NCBI GenBank assembly: GCA_016296235.1
Contig: JAEDJR010000119.1
Location: 1 to 5,812 of the forward strand
Length of the DNA stretch: 5,812 nt
Origin: Oscillospiraceae bacterium
GTDB lineage: Bacteria; Bacillota; Clostridia; Oscillospirales; Oscillospiraceae
Direction: 5' to 3'
Shown: piece after piece, positions 5,409 to 5,812 of the stretch
Numbering within the stretch: the stretch's first letter is position 1
How the letters are laid out: the number at the start of each line of letters is the position of its first letter
Position numbers and translations under genes: made by a program
The notes under the pieces: generated by a model
Told to the model about the DNA's origin: nothing
Seen by the model: the letters and a program-made list of their open reading frames with translations, nothing else
Database searches by the model: none

Positions 5409-5423
5409 CCGCGGCTGCCGCGG
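5409..5423 (+). promoter_or_regulatory. GC hairpin in the lplA to lipoyl-domain gap
   Basis: CCGCGG (5409-5414), CTG, then CCGCGG (5418-5423). The hexamer is self-complementary, so the two copies form a 6-bp all-GC stem with a 3-base loop. No U-tract follows (AGAAAGG), so it is not a terminator. Its position just before the ribosome binding site of the next gene suggests an mRNA-processing or translation-tuning role, which is inference. Confidence 0.5.
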
Positions 5424-5440
5424 AGAAAGGATGACAAGAA

Positions 5441-5680
5441 ATGGAAAAAGAACTGACAATGCCCAAGCTGCGTCCCGAAATGAAGGACGGCGTCCTGTGC
5501 GCCTGGCTCAAGGAGGAGGGCGACATGGTAACCGCCGGCGAGCCTCTGTTTGAAATCGAAACCGACAAGGTGGTCAACCAGATCGAGGCCACGGAGAGCG
5601 GCATCCTGAAAAAGCAGCTGTTTGAGGAAGGCGACACCGTGGACGTGGAGACCGCCGTTGCCATTCTGGAAACTGAGTGA
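5441..5680 (+). CDS. Free-standing lipoyl-domain (biotinyl/lipoyl attachment) protein
   Basis: 79 residues, which is exactly one lipoyl domain and nothing else. It starts MEKELTMPKLRPEMKDG, resembling the N-terminal domain of E2 acyltransferases. It carries the modification motif EIETDKVVNQIEA (38-50) with the acceptor Lys43 in ETDKV, then the second half of the barrel (GILKKQLFEEGDTVDVETAV). The DK motif favours lipoate over biotin, which uses an MKM context. There is no linker, peripheral-subunit-binding or catalytic domain, and it ends in a clean TGA, so it is not an E2 cut by the window. AAAGG (5426-5430) precedes ATG 5441 by 10 bases, a little long. It lies between lplA and lipA with 41-bp and 7-bp gaps, so it is probably the substrate of both enzymes. 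The partner complex is unknown. Confidence 0.9.
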   Translation: MEKELTMPKLRPEMKDGVLCAWLKEEGDMVTAGEPLFEIETDKVVNQIEATESGILKKQLFEEGDTVDVETAVAILETE

Positions 5681-5687
5681 GGCAGCC

Positions 5688-5812
5688 ATGGAGAAAAAAC
5701 CTGAATGGCTGAAGGTCCGCTATAACCAGGATGCGGTCAACGAAGTGGCGGCGCTCATGCGGGATCTGAATCTGAACACCGTCTGCAAGGAGGCCAACTG
5801 CCCCAACCTGGG
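5688..5812 (+). CDS. lipA: LipA, lipoyl synthase (5' part, cut by window edge)
   Basis: Only the first 41 codons are present; the reading frame is open at the window end. LipA is a radical-SAM enzyme that inserts two sulfurs into protein-bound octanoyl groups to make lipoyl cofactor. The visible N-terminus KKPEWLKVR (3-11) and NTVCKEANCPNLG (30-42) are characteristic. C33 and C38 are the first two cysteines of the auxiliary iron-sulfur cluster motif CX4CX5C, whose third cysteine would lie just past the edge. The radical-SAM CX3CX2C motif is outside the window. The RBS GAGG (5679-5682) overlaps the TGA of the lipoyl-domain gene with 5-base spacing to ATG 5688, which implies tight translational coupling. 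Confidence 0.95.
   Translation, partial: MEKKPEWLKVRYNQDAVNEVAALMRDLNLNTVCKEANCPNL

Overview
The window looks like a chromosomal segment of a GC-rich, low-complexity-free Gram-positive anaerobe, most likely a clostridial Oscillospiraceae/Ruminococcaceae-type gut bacterium. The reasons are strong AGGAGG-type ribosome binding sites before nearly every gene, SigA-type promoters with 17-bp spacing, a SpoVB-like flippase, a family 6 uracil/hypoxanthine-DNA glycosylase, and a hairpin-rich interspersed repeat of a kind I associate with that family. The genus assignment is inference.

Layout. At the left edge lies a complete tRNA-Leu(GAG) on the minus strand, with its own consensus promoter. A second, divergent promoter drives a plus-strand unit of rsmE (16S rRNA U1498 methyltransferase) and an unrecognised polytopic membrane protein. 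This unit ends in an intrinsic-terminator-like hairpin placed only about 15 bases before the next gene, a SpoVB/MATE-like lipid-linked oligosaccharide flippase. That gene has no visible promoter of its own. A near-consensus promoter embedded in its last codons serves a deoxyinosine/hypoxanthine-DNA glycosylase gene.

From 3906 to 4451 there is a compact, self-contained transcription unit. It has tandem 11-bp-spaced TTCAYR repeats resembling a Pho-type response-regulator site, a promoter, a perfect Shine-Dalgarno, a 23-codon ORF and a strong intrinsic terminator. It is followed by a MITE-like element with 16-bp imperfect terminal inverted repeats and an internally mirrored set of hairpins.

The right part is a lipoate operon: lplA (TTG start), a free-standing 79-residue lipoyl domain, and the beginning of lipA (cut by the window edge). 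Together they suggest ligation of lipoate or octanoate to the small lipoyl protein, with LipA able to insert sulfur into an octanoyl form. The enzyme complex that uses this lipoyl domain is not in the window.

The most interesting items are the orphan 23-aa transcription unit with its tandem operator-like repeats, and the lplA / solo lipoyl domain / lipA cassette.
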